Part shown: positions 34,661-42,664 of the stretch, piece after piece
Layout of the letters: every line of letters starts with the position of its first letter
How positions within the stretch are numbered: position 1 is the first letter of the stretch
Source: an uncultured beta proteobacterium
GTDB taxonomy: Bacteria > Pseudomonadota > Gammaproteobacteria > Burkholderiales > SG8-41
NCBI GenBank assembly: GCA_903889565.1
Contig: CAISYC010000061.1
Location: 62,001-126,000, forward strand
Length of the DNA stretch: 64,000 nt
Direction: 5' to 3'
Notes under the pieces: model-generated
Told to the model about the DNA's origin: nothing
The model's database searches: none
The model's input: only the letters and a program-made list of their open reading frames with translations
Program-made: the position numbers and the translations under genes

Positions 34661-36403
34661 CTAAATCGCTTCCTGCAATTTGAACTGGATATTGTAGAGC
34701 CGCGCGTAAATGCCGTTTCTGGCCAGCAATTCGGCGTGATTGCCGGTTTCGGCGATACGGCCGTGATCGAGCACCACAATACGGCCGGCTTTTTCAATGG
34801 TGGACAGGCGGTGCGCGATGACGATGGTGGTGCGTCCCTGCATCAGCGCGTCAAGCGCGGCCTGCACGTGACGCTCCGACTCCGAATCCAGCGCCGAGGT
34901 TGCCTCGTCGAGGATCAGCACCGGCGCGTTTTTCAGCAGGGCGCGCGCGATCGCCAGTCGCTGCCGCTGGCCGCCCGACAGCTTGACGCCGTTTTCGCCA
35001 ACCAGCGTCTGCAATCCCTGCGGCATCTGGCGGATGAAATCCATCGCGTGCGCGGCTTCGGCGGCAGCGACAATATCCGCCTCGCTGGTGTCGCGCATCA
35101 CGCCGTAGGCGATGTTGGCCGCGACCGTGTCGTTGAACAACACGACATCCTGGCTCACCAGCGCGATATTCGCGCGCAGGCTCGCCAGCGTCAGCGACTC
35201 GACGTCGGTGCCGTCGATCAGAATGCGGCCCGAAGTCGGCCGGTAAAAGTGCGGCACCAGATTGGCCAGCGTCGTCTTGCCGCTGCCGGAACTGCCGACC
35301 AGCGCAACGGTTTCGCCGGGGTTGATGTTGAGCGATATGCCGTCGAGCGCCAGTCGCTCCGGCGTGCCGTAGTGGAAGCTGACACTATCGAACTGGATTT
35401 CGCCGCGCGCGCGCGCGATTTCGGCGCGCCCCGGATCTTTCTCGCTCGCCTCGTCGATCAATTGAAACACGGATTCAGCCGCTGCCAAACCGCGCTGCAA
35501 TGGTTCGTTGACGCCGGTGACGCGTTTGAGCGGTGCGGTCAGCATCAACATCGCGGTAATGAACGAAACAAACTCGCCGACCGTGGCGCTGTTGCCGCCG
35601 GCCTGACCGGTGGCAAAATAGATGATCGCGGCCAGCGCGATGCCGGCCAGCAACTGCACCAGCGGCACGCTGGCCGCCGCCGCGGTGGTCTGTTTCATCA
35701 TCGATTGACGCACATTGTCGGTCTGGCTGTTGAAGCGTGCCGCTTCGTAGCGCTGGCCGCCGAACAGCTTGACCACCTTGTGTCCTTCGATTGCCTCCTG
35801 CAAGACCTGGGTCACGTCGCCCATCGCTGCCTGCACCGCGCGGCTTGAATTGCGCAGGCGGACGCTGACCATGCGTACCACGCCGACGATCATCGGCGTC
35901 ATCACCAGCGCCAGCAACGTGAGCTTCCAGTTGAGATACAGCATCCACGCCAGCAAGCCGATCAGCGCCACGGTGTCGCGGAAAATCACCGTCAGCACGC
36001 TGGTCGCCGCAGCGGTGACCTGGGTCACGTCAAAGGTCAGCTTTGAAATCAGGTTGCCGCTCGCCTGTTCGTCGTAATAGGCGGCGGGCAATGCGAGCAG
36101 CTTGTCGAACATTGCGGCGCGCAAATCCATCACCAGCCGGTTGCCGACCCAGTTGATCGAATAAGCGCCCATGTATTCGGCGCCGCCGCGCACCATGATC
36201 AGGCCGAGGATATAAAGCGGCATCCAGCGCACCAGCGTTTCGTCGCGATTGACGAAAGTGCCGTCGAGCAGCGGCTGCAGCAGCGCCGGCAACGCCGGCT
36301 CGGTCAAGGCCACGATCACCATGCCAAGTAATGCAATCGCAAAAATGCGCCAATACGGCGCAACGTAGCGCAGCAAACGCACATAAAGTTCGGTACTGGT
36401 CAT
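34661..36403 (-). CDS. msbA: Lipid A export ATP-binding/permease protein MsbA
   Basis: About 580 residues, the usual MsbA length. A six-helix transmembrane domain covers the first 310 residues, followed by an ABC ATPase with Walker A G-S-S-G-S-G-K-T-T-L, signature L-S-G-G-Q-R-Q-R-L and Walker B V-L-I-L-D-E-A-T-S-A-L-D. It flips lipid A-core to the periplasmic leaflet. Codons at 36421 (GTG), 36412 and 36403 (ATG) are all in frame. I chose 36403 because homologues begin a few residues before L-Y-V-R-L-L-R-Y. It lies 6 bases upstream of the GtrB-like gene, so transport and decoration of LPS share an operon. Confidence 0.92.
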   Translation of the reverse strand: MTSTELYVRLLRYVAPYWRIFAIALLGMVIVALTEPALPALLQPLLDGTFVNRDETLVRWMPLYILGLIMVRGGAEYMGAYSINWVGNRLVMDLRAAMFDKLLALPAAYYDEQASGNLISKLTFDVTQVTAAATSVLTVIFRDTVALIGLLAWMLYLNWKLTLLALVMTPMIVGVVRMVSVRLRNSSRAVQAAMGDVTQVLQEAIEGHKVVKLFGGQRYEAARFNSQTDNVRQSMMKQTTAAAASVPLVQLLAGIALAAIIYFATGQAGGNSATVGEFVSFITAMLMLTAPLKRVTGVNEPLQRGLAAAESVFQLIDEASEKDPGRAEIARARGEIQFDSVSFHYGTPERLALDGISLNINPGETVALVGSSGSGKTTLANLVPHFYRPTSGRILIDGTDVESLTLASLRANIALVSQDVVLFNDTVAANIAYGVMRDTSEADIVAAAEAAHAMDFIRQMPQGLQTLVGENGVKLSGGQRQRLAIARALLKNAPVLILDEATSALDSESERHVQAALDALMQGRTTIVIAHRLSTIEKAGRIVVLDHGRIAETGNHAELLARNGIYARLYNIQFKLQEAI

Positions 36404-36440
36404 ATGTCGCATGGGCGCCACAATAGCAAAGTTGCCCGCG

Positions 36441-36478
36441 AAAAGAAAACGGCGCCGCGGGCAATCGCGGCACCGTTT
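36441..36478 (-). terminator. Rho-independent terminator after btuB
   Basis: Read on the minus strand, AAACGGTGCCGCG and CGCGGCGCCGTTT form a 13-base stem with one mismatch around a short loop, followed by TCTTTT. It lies just after the btuB stop and should separate btuB from msbA. Confidence 0.75.
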
Positions 36479-36496
36479 GTCTGGATGAATTGCGAA

Positions 36497-38479
36497 TTAC
36501 TTGAACGTTAACTGCGCTGAGGCAAAGAACGAACGCTCCGGCGCCGGATAGGCGCTGTAGGTTGGAAACCCGGTATAAACACCGTAGGAAAAATAATTCT
36601 GGTTGAACAGGTTCTTCACGCCGGCACTCAACAACCAGTCGCCCGCTTCCTTGCTGAGCTTCAGATCGACCAGCGTATATGACGGCATGTTGCGGCCGAA
36701 GCTGTTGCTCTCGTCAGCGTCGTAGAGCTGCTCGCCCGTATACGTGGCGAGGCCGCTCAGGTGCGTGCGCGGCATGAATTCCCAGGTCGCGCCGATTTTT
36801 ACCGCCTGACGCGGCACCAGCGGCACATCGTTGCCCGCGAACGTGCCATCGCGGAATCTGGCCGTCGCATAGGTGTAATTGGCAAACGCACTGAGGGTTG
36901 CGCTGAACTGCCGTTTGGCCTCCAACTCGAATCCGCTGCGCTGCGTTGGCGGCAGGTTCACGTTTGTAAACGTGACCGGATTGTAATGAATCTCGTTATT
37001 CACATTCATTTCGTAGACGGCGATGCGGTAATTGGTGCCCGCGAGCTGAAATTCCGTTCCCACCTCGCGGTCATGCGAAGTCTGCGGCTCGAGCTGGGCC
37101 ACAACCCCCGTGAACAGACTGTAATTGTCGTTGAGGTTCGGAATGCGAAAACTGTTGCCGAATTTGCCGTAGACCGCGAACGCTTCTGCAACGCGATGCC
37201 GCGCGGAAATCTCGAATGCGCGCAAGTCCCGCTCGCTCGAGCCGGACGTTCCGCTGGCGCTGTCGTTGGTTTCGAAGGTTGACCGCTGCAGGCGCGCGCC
37301 GGCTGAAATCTGTGTCTGCGGGGTTAACGCAATGCTGTCCTGAAAATAAGCGGCGCGATTCCGCTGGCTTGAAAGCGGCAGCTTCAGCGTGGCACCAATG
37401 CCCGGATTCGGCAGGGCAATGCCATTGGAATCCCAGTTTTCCCAATCCATGCCAGTCACCAGCGAATGGCTGGTTCCGGCAAACGAAAACGGCAGCTTCA
37501 GCCGCGGCGTCAGACTGGTCACCGCGATGTTTTCCTTGGTGGTCAGGAACAACGCCGAGGTGGTTTCGCGGCCGCGATATCCGCCGTTAAGCGCGAATTC
37601 CGCGTCGCCCAGCTTGAAATCGCCGCCGAGATTCAAGAAGCCGCCTGAGCTGTTGGTATAACTGCCCAGCGGCGCCGCCGGTTGGCGCGGGTTGACCGCG
37701 ATCTTCGCCTCGGTGAGCGCGTTCGGCAGCTGCAATTGCTGACCGTCGCCGCCGAATTTTGCGTAAAGACTATTGTCCGCCCCGGTGTAGCGCAGGTCGG
37801 CTTGCGCATTCTGCTCGCGCAGCTGGTTGCCAACGCGGTAATTGTTGGTTTCGAGCTGGCTGGCATTGACGATCAAGCCCAGATTTTCGCCGGCGAGATT
37901 GAGGCCGGCGCGGTAATCGCCGGTGTTGTAGCTGCCGACGCCGACGCCGACATAACCGCTTTTGCTGTTCTTCTGCGGCGCCTTGGTAATGATGTTGATA
38001 GTGCCGCCGGTGGCGCCGCCGCCATACAACACGGCGCCGCTGCCGCGCATGATTTCGATCCGCTCGATCGACGACAGCGGAATCGCGCTCCAGTTGACGC
38101 TTGCCTGCTCGTTTTCGCTGATGCGCTGGCCATCCAGCAAAACCAGGGTGTTCTGGTCGCCGAAAATGCCGAAGCCGCGCATATCGACCTGCTGATTGGG
38201 CGAACCCGAACTGTCGCGCACCTGGATGCCCGGCACCTGGCGCAATAGTTCGGGAACGGTTGCCGCCGTGCTATTGCGTATGTCCCCGGCATTGATGACG
38301 GTGACGCCGACCGGCAGATCCTGCGGCGCTTCGCTGAAGCGTGTGGCCGTCACCACCACCTCGCCCGCGATTGAAACCGGCGTCAACGCCTGCGCAAATG
38401 CGGCCGGCGACGCCGAAAACATCGCGGCCAATAATGCTCGGGCGGCGATTCTGCTGCGAACTGCTTTTTTGAACACCAT
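36497..38479 (-). CDS. btuB: TonB-dependent outer-membrane receptor, BtuB-like (cobalamin)
   Basis: 660 residues. The signal peptide ends near A-F-A-Q. A TonB-box-like V-V-V-T-A-T-R-F lies shortly after, then a plug domain with L-L-R-Q-V-P-G-I-Q-V, M-R-G-F-G-I and V-L-L-D-G-Q-R. The barrel ends in S-F-F-A-S-A-Q-L-T-F-K. The start has a GAGGAA ribosome site. The class-defining evidence for cobalamin is the riboswitch in its leader, since receptors of this fold look alike. It should import vitamin B12 or a related corrinoid using TonB energy. No btuFCD or cob genes appear in the window. Confidence 0.85.
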   Translation of the reverse strand: MVFKKAVRSRIAARALLAAMFSASPAAFAQALTPVSIAGEVVVTATRFSEAPQDLPVGVTVINAGDIRNSTAATVPELLRQVPGIQVRDSSGSPNQQVDMRGFGIFGDQNTLVLLDGQRISENEQASVNWSAIPLSSIERIEIMRGSGAVLYGGGATGGTINIITKAPQKNSKSGYVGVGVGSYNTGDYRAGLNLAGENLGLIVNASQLETNNYRVGNQLREQNAQADLRYTGADNSLYAKFGGDGQQLQLPNALTEAKIAVNPRQPAAPLGSYTNSSGGFLNLGGDFKLGDAEFALNGGYRGRETTSALFLTTKENIAVTSLTPRLKLPFSFAGTSHSLVTGMDWENWDSNGIALPNPGIGATLKLPLSSQRNRAAYFQDSIALTPQTQISAGARLQRSTFETNDSASGTSGSSERDLRAFEISARHRVAEAFAVYGKFGNSFRIPNLNDNYSLFTGVVAQLEPQTSHDREVGTEFQLAGTNYRIAVYEMNVNNEIHYNPVTFTNVNLPPTQRSGFELEAKRQFSATLSAFANYTYATARFRDGTFAGNDVPLVPRQAVKIGATWEFMPRTHLSGLATYTGEQLYDADESNSFGRNMPSYTLVDLKLSKEAGDWLLSAGVKNLFNQNYFSYGVYTGFPTYSAYPAPERSFFASAQLTFK

Positions 38480-38594
38480 GACATTTCCTCGAATTGACGC
38501 ATGCCCACCGCACGCGGATTGATCGTTCGAGAAAACGCCTCAGGGAACTGAATTCGGATCACAACCGGGATCTGAACGCCGCCTCCCCGCGGCC

Positions 38595-38865
38595 TTTCCT
38601 CACCTGGAGCTCGAGGCCGGTCTACGGGCTTGCGAGATTTGACGCGCCGCCTTCCCGGGGAATGAAGCCCAGTGGCTTGTATGGCGCGCCCACGCTCGCT
38701 TACCGTTGCGGGGGCAGCACAAGAATTGGCAAAGCATGAACATGCGACTTGACGCGGGTTTCGGGCCCGAGTTCTTAGCGCTTGTTCCCGCCTTAACCGC
38801 ACTTGTTTCCCGATTATCCCGTGCCGAAGATCTCGGCACAGGCACCTGGAACCTTGTCGTCGCTT
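38595..38865 (-). promoter_or_regulatory. Cobalamin (AdoCbl) riboswitch in the btuB leader
   Basis: On the minus strand this stretch contains the hallmark GCTGCCCCCGCAACGGTAA at about 38697-38715. AGCCACTG, a GGGAAGGCGGC element and the 3' GTAGACCGGCCT follow. AGGTGCC occurs near the 5' end at about 38845. These are the conserved boxes of the B12 riboswitch in the right order. It lies about 115 bases before the btuB ATG, so corrinoid levels should repress the receptor. The 38480-38594 part holds a GC-rich hairpin but I could not settle the expression platform. Confidence 0.92.
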
Positions 38866-38894
38866 GTAATGATTCACAGCGCGACGACGCCGGA

Positions 38895-38903
38895 ATTCTA
38901 ACA
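38895..38903 (-). promoter_or_regulatory. Extended -10 element upstream of the cobalamin riboswitch
   Basis: TGTTAGAAT on the minus strand fits TGnTAtAAT and would start transcription about 20-30 bases before the first riboswitch box. No clear -35 is seen, which is usual for extended -10 promoters. Confidence 0.45.
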
Positions 38904-39058
38904 GGCCGTCGAACAAAGCCGGCGCCCCATTTTTGCGACAGATCAAAGGGATTGCAGTAAAAATGGACTGTGACACACCCGCAGCTACACGCGGAGTGGT
39001 GACTCACTTGAGCCCAATGTTCTGATATCAAACCACATTCAATAGATTTCGTTAGATA

Positions 39059-39088
39059 TTGACTTAACAGGATTTTTCAAACTATAGT
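39059..39088 (+). promoter_or_regulatory. Sigma-70-type promoter of the zapB-like/zapA genes
   Basis: TTGACT at 39059-39064 and TATAGT at 39083-39088 are 18 bases apart, both five of six to the consensus. Transcription would begin at about 39095, directly at the zapB-like ATG at 39096. The mRNA might therefore have no or almost no leader. Confidence 0.65.
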
Positions 39089-39095
39089 GCGGGTT

Positions 39096-39296
39096 ATGGA
39101 CGCCGAACTTCGCTCGCTCGAAGACAAAGTCAATCAAGTCGTCGCGCTGTGTCAGCGCTTGCGCTCGGATAATCACGACCTGCGCCAGCAACTGGCGAAC
39201 GCGCAAAACGACAATAAGCAATTGGCTGAAAAAATCGGTGTCGCGACGACACGTCTCGAATCATTGCTGACCCAGATTCCGGACGAAACGGCATGA
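39096..39296 (+). CDS. Small coiled-coil protein, TIGR02449-like (ZapB-like)
   Basis: 66 residues. Almost the whole protein is a heptad-pattern coiled coil, from L-R-S-L-E-D-K-V to L-E-S-L-L-T-Q. It is an unusually short gene, but its place directly before zapA with an ATGA overlap is the typical position of this family, which is linked to cell division with ZapA. I chose ATG 39096; GTG at 39087 is possible. The promoter -10 ends only 7 bases before the ATG. ZapB function is inferred from location and coiled-coil character. Confidence 0.8.
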   Translation: MDAELRSLEDKVNQVVALCQRLRSDNHDLRQQLANAQNDNKQLAEKIGVATTRLESLLTQIPDETA

Positions 39297-39601
39297 GCGC
39301 GGAACCGGCCGGCATGCAAATCAGCATCATGGGCCGCGAATTTCGCGTCGCCTGCGCGCCCGACGAACAAAAATCGCTGCAGGAAGCAGTCGATTACCTG
39401 AACCGCAAAATGCAGGAGATCAAGGACCAGGGCAAGATCAACGGTCTTGATCGCATCGCCATCATGGCGGCGCTGAATATCTCGCACGAATTTCTGACGG
39501 CCAAGGTCGGCAGTTTTGACGTGTCGGAGTTTAAGCGTAGAATGAATTCCATCGAATCGACGCTTGATCAGGCCATGGCCGATCAGGAAAAGCTGTTCTA
39601 G
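39293..39601 (+). CDS. zapA: Cell division protein ZapA
   Basis: 102 residues, the usual ZapA length. The short beta-hairpin head I-S-I-M-G-R-E-F-R-V-A-C is followed by a helical domain with L-D-R-I-A-I-M-A-A-L-N-I-S-H-E-F, which is diagnostic. The C-terminal coiled coil ends M-A-D-Q-E-K-L-F. ZapA stabilises FtsZ filaments at the septum. It overlaps the ZapB-like gene by 4 bases, and the 6S RNA gene follows about 60 bases later, the common gammaproteobacterial and betaproteobacterial arrangement. Confidence 0.92.
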   Translation: MSAEPAGMQISIMGREFRVACAPDEQKSLQEAVDYLNRKMQEIKDQGKINGLDRIAIMAALNISHEFLTAKVGSFDVSEFKRRMNSIESTLDQAMADQEKLF

Positions 39602-39663
39602 CGGCAGGTTATAAACCGGCAGGGTGATAAAGCGCCGGCGAGCAACTTGCCGGCAAGACAATC

Positions 39664-39838
39664 AATCCCCTGCGGTGTTCGTCAGAGCCTTTAATTCTTT
39701 GAACCGATAATTAAACAACGGTAGCGAACCATAGCGGTGCTGTTGTGCGTGTCCCACGCGGACGCGCCTGATGCGCCCGGAACGCGACCACTTGGACCTT
39801 CGGTTCAAGAAGCGGGTTCAACGGCATCTGCGGGGGGC
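39664..39838 (+). ncRNA. ssrS: 6S RNA (SsrS)
   Basis: The 5' CCCCTGCGGTGTTCGTCAG pairs with the 3' CGGCATCTGCGGGG, closing a long hairpin of about 175 nucleotides. The conserved 3' CGGTTCAAGAAGCGGG-type segment faces CTTTGAACCG on the 5' side, as in betaproteobacterial 6S RNA. It binds sigma-70 RNA polymerase in stationary phase. It directly follows zapA. The ends are estimated from the closing stem and may be off by several bases. Confidence 0.88.
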
Positions 39839-39850
39839 CCATCAACCATT

Positions 39851-39876
39851 CCCGAATTCACCTCAGTGAATTCGGG
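39851..39876 (+). repeat. Perfect hairpin after 6S RNA
   Basis: CCCGAATTCAC and GTGAATTCGGG are exact complements, 11 bases each, with a 4-base loop CTCA. No T run follows. It may mark the 3' boundary of the 6S primary transcript or be a spare palindrome. Confidence 0.55.
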
Positions 39877-39880
39877 CTGA

Positions 39881-39918
39881 TCTCACCCTCTCCCTTGGGG
39901 AGAGGGTCGGGGTGAGGG
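39881..39918. repeat. REP-like palindrome
   Basis: CCCTCTCCC at 39886-39894 and GGGAGAGGG at 39898-39906 form a 9-base stem around TTG. Flanking CTCA and TGAG can extend it. Elements with this CTCACCCTCTCCC/GGGAGAGGG design are widespread intergenic repeats in proteobacteria. A related C/G-rich palindrome is at 44615-44637. Confidence 0.6.
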
Positions 39919-39932
39919 CTTGAATTGTCCAT

Positions 39933-39958
39933 AATGCGGCTCACGCCGCATTTTTTTT
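39933..39958 (+). terminator. Rho-independent terminator between ssrS and the EVE gene
   Basis: AATGCGGC and GCCGCATT form an 8-base stem with loop TCAC, followed by a run of eight T. It is a textbook terminator for the zapA-6S transcript. Confidence 0.85.
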
Positions 39959-39989
39959 GTGGTGGTTCACCGGGCTCAAAGGAAACGGC

Positions 39990-40454
39990 ATGCGTTACTG
40001 GCTGATGAAATCCGAACCCTCCGAATTCGGCATCGACGACTTTGCCAGGGCGCCCGGCAAAAAGACCTCCTGGTTCGGCGTGCGCAATTATCTGGCGCGC
40101 AACTTCATGCGCGACCAGATGGCGCTCCGCGACCAAGCCTTCTTCTACCATTCGAGTTGCGAAGTACCGGGCATCGCCGGCATCGTCGAAATATGCAAAC
40201 TCGCACACCCGGATGTGACCCAATTCGATCCGAAGAGCAAATACTACGACCCGAAGGCGACGCCGGAAAAACCGCGCTGGTTCAATGTCGACGTCAAACT
40301 GGTCAGGAAAACCCGCCTGCTGCCGCTGTCGGAACTGCGCGAACATAAAAAGCTCGCCGGCATGCAATTGCTCCAGCGCGGCAACCGCCTGTCGATCACG
40401 CCGGTCGATGCGGCCGATTGGAAATATATCGTCGCACTGTTCGACCGGACTTAA
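39990..40454 (+). CDS. EVE-domain protein
   Basis: 154 residues, one EVE domain. The start M-R-Y-W-L-M-K-S-E-P-S-E-F, then W-F-G-V-R-N-Y-L-A-R-N and Q-A-F-F-Y-H-S are the family's hallmark block. EVE domains bind modified bases in DNA or RNA. The bacterial zapA-linked members have no settled function. ATG 39990 follows an AAAGGAAA ribosome site; the longer open frame starts in the T-run of the terminator. It lies between 6S RNA and TauE, a common betaproteobacterial order as far as I know. Confidence 0.92.
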   Translation: MRYWLMKSEPSEFGIDDFARAPGKKTSWFGVRNYLARNFMRDQMALRDQAFFYHSSCEVPGIAGIVEICKLAHPDVTQFDPKSKYYDPKATPEKPRWFNVDVKLVRKTRLLPLSELREHKKLAGMQLLQRGNRLSITPVDAADWKYIVALFDRT

Positions 40455-40458
40455 CTGC

Positions 40459-41253
40459 GTGGTCGAATACTGGTGGGCCTATCCGCTGCTCGGCGCAGTG
40501 GTCGGTTTTCTTGCCGGGCTCCTCGGCATCGGCGGCGGTCTGCAGATGGTGCCGGTGCTGACGATGATCTTCAAGTCGAGCGGCTTTCCGCCGCAATACA
40601 TCGTGCACCTCGCCCTCGGCACCAGTGTTGCGACGATCCTGCTTACCTCGCTCGCCAGCGTGCGCAGCCATCACCGGCGGGGCGCCGTAAACTGGCGCAT
40701 CGTGCGCGAACTTGCGCCGGGCATCGTGCTCGGCACGCTCATGGGTGCGGTCGTCGCAGGCATGCTCGATACCCTTCAACTCGGAATCCTGTTCACCGCG
40801 TTCACGTTTTACGTGGCGACCCGCATGCTGACCGGCGGCACGCCAAATCCGCGCCGCGCCTTGCCCGGACCGCGCGGCATGTTTGCCGCAGGCACGCTGA
40901 TCGGCGGACTGTCGAGCTTTGCGGCGATCGGCGGCGCCGTGCTGTCGGTGCCGTTCATGCTCCGGCGCAACGTGCCCATGCACGAAGCGGTCGGCACTTC
41001 GGCGGCCATTGGCTTCCCGATTGCGGCAACCGCAACGATCGGCTATGTCGCAATGGGTTGGGGACTCGCGTTGCCGGCGCACAGCATCGGCTTCGTTTAC
41101 CTGCCGGCGTTTGCCGGCATCGTGGTGATGACCGTACTGACCGCACCCCTCGGCGCCGCCATTGCGCATCGTACTCCAGGCAAGCGCCTGCGCCAGATCT
41201 TTGCGCTGTTTCTCTACGCGCTGGCGGCGCGCATGCTGGCAAGCCTGCTGTAG
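40459..41253 (+). CDS. TauE/SafE-family sulfite/organosulfur exporter-like protein
   Basis: 264 residues and about eight hydrophobic segments. Two related halves each open with a G-G repeat: G-F-L-A-G-L-L-G-I-G-G-G and L-I-G-G-L-S-S-F-A-A-I-G-G-A, a family signature of DUF81/TauE. GTG 40459 is the likely start, 4 bases after the EVE stop. The protein would export sulfite, sulfonates or similar anions across the inner membrane. The actual substrate is unknown. Confidence 0.85.
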   Translation: MVEYWWAYPLLGAVVGFLAGLLGIGGGLQMVPVLTMIFKSSGFPPQYIVHLALGTSVATILLTSLASVRSHHRRGAVNWRIVRELAPGIVLGTLMGAVVAGMLDTLQLGILFTAFTFYVATRMLTGGTPNPRRALPGPRGMFAAGTLIGGLSSFAAIGGAVLSVPFMLRRNVPMHEAVGTSAAIGFPIAATATIGYVAMGWGLALPAHSIGFVYLPAFAGIVVMTVLTAPLGAAIAHRTPGKRLRQIFALFLYALAARMLASLL

Positions 41254-41293
41254 TACCCGTATTACCCGCAGGCCGCAGCGCCGCCCGCCCGAA

Positions 41294-42517
41294 TCAGACT
41301 ACGCCATCGGCTTTGAGTTTGGCGATTTCAGCGTCGCTCTTGTTCAGCGATTTGCGCAGAATCTCGTCGGTGTGCTGACCGAGTGCCGGCGGCGGTACCT
41401 CGTGCTTGATCGGCGTGCCGGAAAAACGCATCGGGCTCGCGACCAGCGTCACTTTGCCGGCTACCGCATGCGGCATTTCAATCTTCATGCCGCGCGCGAT
41501 CACCTGCGGCTCTTCGAACACCTGCTCGAGCGTGTTGATCGGGCCGTTGGCGACGCCGGCGTCGTCGAGCAGATTGACCCATTCCTTGGTCGTGCGTTTG
41601 GCGAACACGGCGTTGAGCAGATTGGTGATCTCGGCGCGGTTCTGCACACGCGCGGCGTTGGTCGAAAATTTCGGATCGGTGGTGAAAACCATGCAGCCGG
41701 CAGATTCGCAGAATTTCTTGAACAGGTTGTCGTTGCCGCAGGCCAGAATGATCGCGCCGTCTTTGGTCTTGAACGTTTGATAGGGCACGATGTTCGGATG
41801 CGCGTTGCCGATGCGCTCGGGCGAAACGCCGGTGGCCAGATAGTTCTGGCCCTGATTGGCAAGGTAAGCGACGGTAGTGTCGAGCAGCGCGACATCGATC
41901 CACTGGCCCTTGCCGGTAACGGCGCGATGCGCCAATGCGGCGCAGATCGCGATCGTCGCGTACATACCGGTGGTGAGATCGATGATCGGCACACCGCAGC
42001 GCTGCGGCCCGCCGCCGGGCACGCTGTCGGGCTCACCCGTAATGCTCATCAGGCCGCCCATGCCCTGCGCCATGAAGTCGTAGCCGGGGCGGTCCTTGTA
42101 CGGCCCGGTCTGGCCGAAGCCCGTCACCGAACAATAGATCAGGCCCGGATTGATCTTGGCGAGGTCTTCGTAACCGAGACCGTAGCGCGCGAGATCACCG
42201 ACCTTGTAGTTCTCGAGCAGCACGTCGGCCTGCGCCGCGAGTTCGCGCACCAGTTGCTGGCCCTCGGTCTTGGTCAGATTCACGGTGATCGAACGCTTGC
42301 CGCGGTTGGCGGCACAGAAGTAGGCCGACTCTTTGGTCTCGTTGCCATCCTGGTCTTTCAAAAACGGCGGCGCATAGGCGCGCGAATCGTCGCCTTTGAC
42401 GGGCCGCTCGATCTTGATCACGTCGGCGCCGAGATCGGCGAGATTCTGCGCTGCCCATGGCGCGGCCAGCACGCGCGACATGTCGAGAACTTTGATATGG
42501 GATAACGGGCCGGACAT
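41294..42517 (-). CDS. CaiB/BaiF-family (class III) CoA-transferase
   Basis: 407 residues. The N-terminus has V-L-D-M-S-R-V-L-A-A-P-W and A-D-V-I-K-I-E-R-P. The catalytic Asp should be D180 in P-I-I-D-L-T-T-G-M-Y-A. The A-N-R-G-K-R-S segment and the central G-F-G-Q-T-G-P also fit the family. Class III enzymes exchange CoA between carboxylates. The ATG has an AAGGAAAG ribosome site. Upstream on the same strand lies a crotonase-fold gene, with a 150-base spacer holding an inverted repeat, which suggests a CoA-ester route for a carboxylic acid. Confidence 0.9.
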   Translation of the reverse strand: MSGPLSHIKVLDMSRVLAAPWAAQNLADLGADVIKIERPVKGDDSRAYAPPFLKDQDGNETKESAYFCAANRGKRSITVNLTKTEGQQLVRELAAQADVLLENYKVGDLARYGLGYEDLAKINPGLIYCSVTGFGQTGPYKDRPGYDFMAQGMGGLMSITGEPDSVPGGGPQRCGVPIIDLTTGMYATIAICAALAHRAVTGKGQWIDVALLDTTVAYLANQGQNYLATGVSPERIGNAHPNIVPYQTFKTKDGAIILACGNDNLFKKFCESAGCMVFTTDPKFSTNAARVQNRAEITNLLNAVFAKRTTKEWVNLLDDAGVANGPINTLEQVFEEPQVIARGMKIEMPHAVAGKVTLVASPMRFSGTPIKHEVPPPALGQHTDEILRKSLNKSDAEIAKLKADGVV

Positions 42518-42537
42518 TTTCTTTCCTTTAAATGCTT

Positions 42538-42655
42538 GCCACAGAGGGCACAGAGTTCACCGAGAAAACCAACGGAAGATTGGCGGACTTCGCACCTCCG
42601 CCAAATCGTCGCAACCAACCGAACCAATCTCTGTGTTCTCTGTGCCCTCTGTGGC
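42538..42655. repeat. Long inverted repeat, 18-base perfect arms
   Basis: GCCACAGAGGGCACAGAG (42538-42555) is exactly complementary to CTCTGTGCCCTCTGTGGC (42638-42655). The 82 bases between the arms contain a smaller GGCGGA/TCCGCC stem and a second partial CTCTGTG copy. The arms are of a type found as intergenic repeats in several proteobacterial genomes. It lies between the crotonase-fold and CoA-transferase genes. Confidence 0.8.
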
Positions 42656-42664
42656 TTAAGCTTT

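Noticed and set aside
34070-35848. 592-residue + strand open frame opposite msbA and GtrB-like genes
   Set aside because: It is the antisense of well-supported genes, lacks any domain motif and has the low-complexity composition of GC-rich reverse frames.
38480-39058. Short open frames between btuB and the zapB-like gene
   Set aside because: They overlap the cobalamin riboswitch and show no ribosome site or conserved composition.
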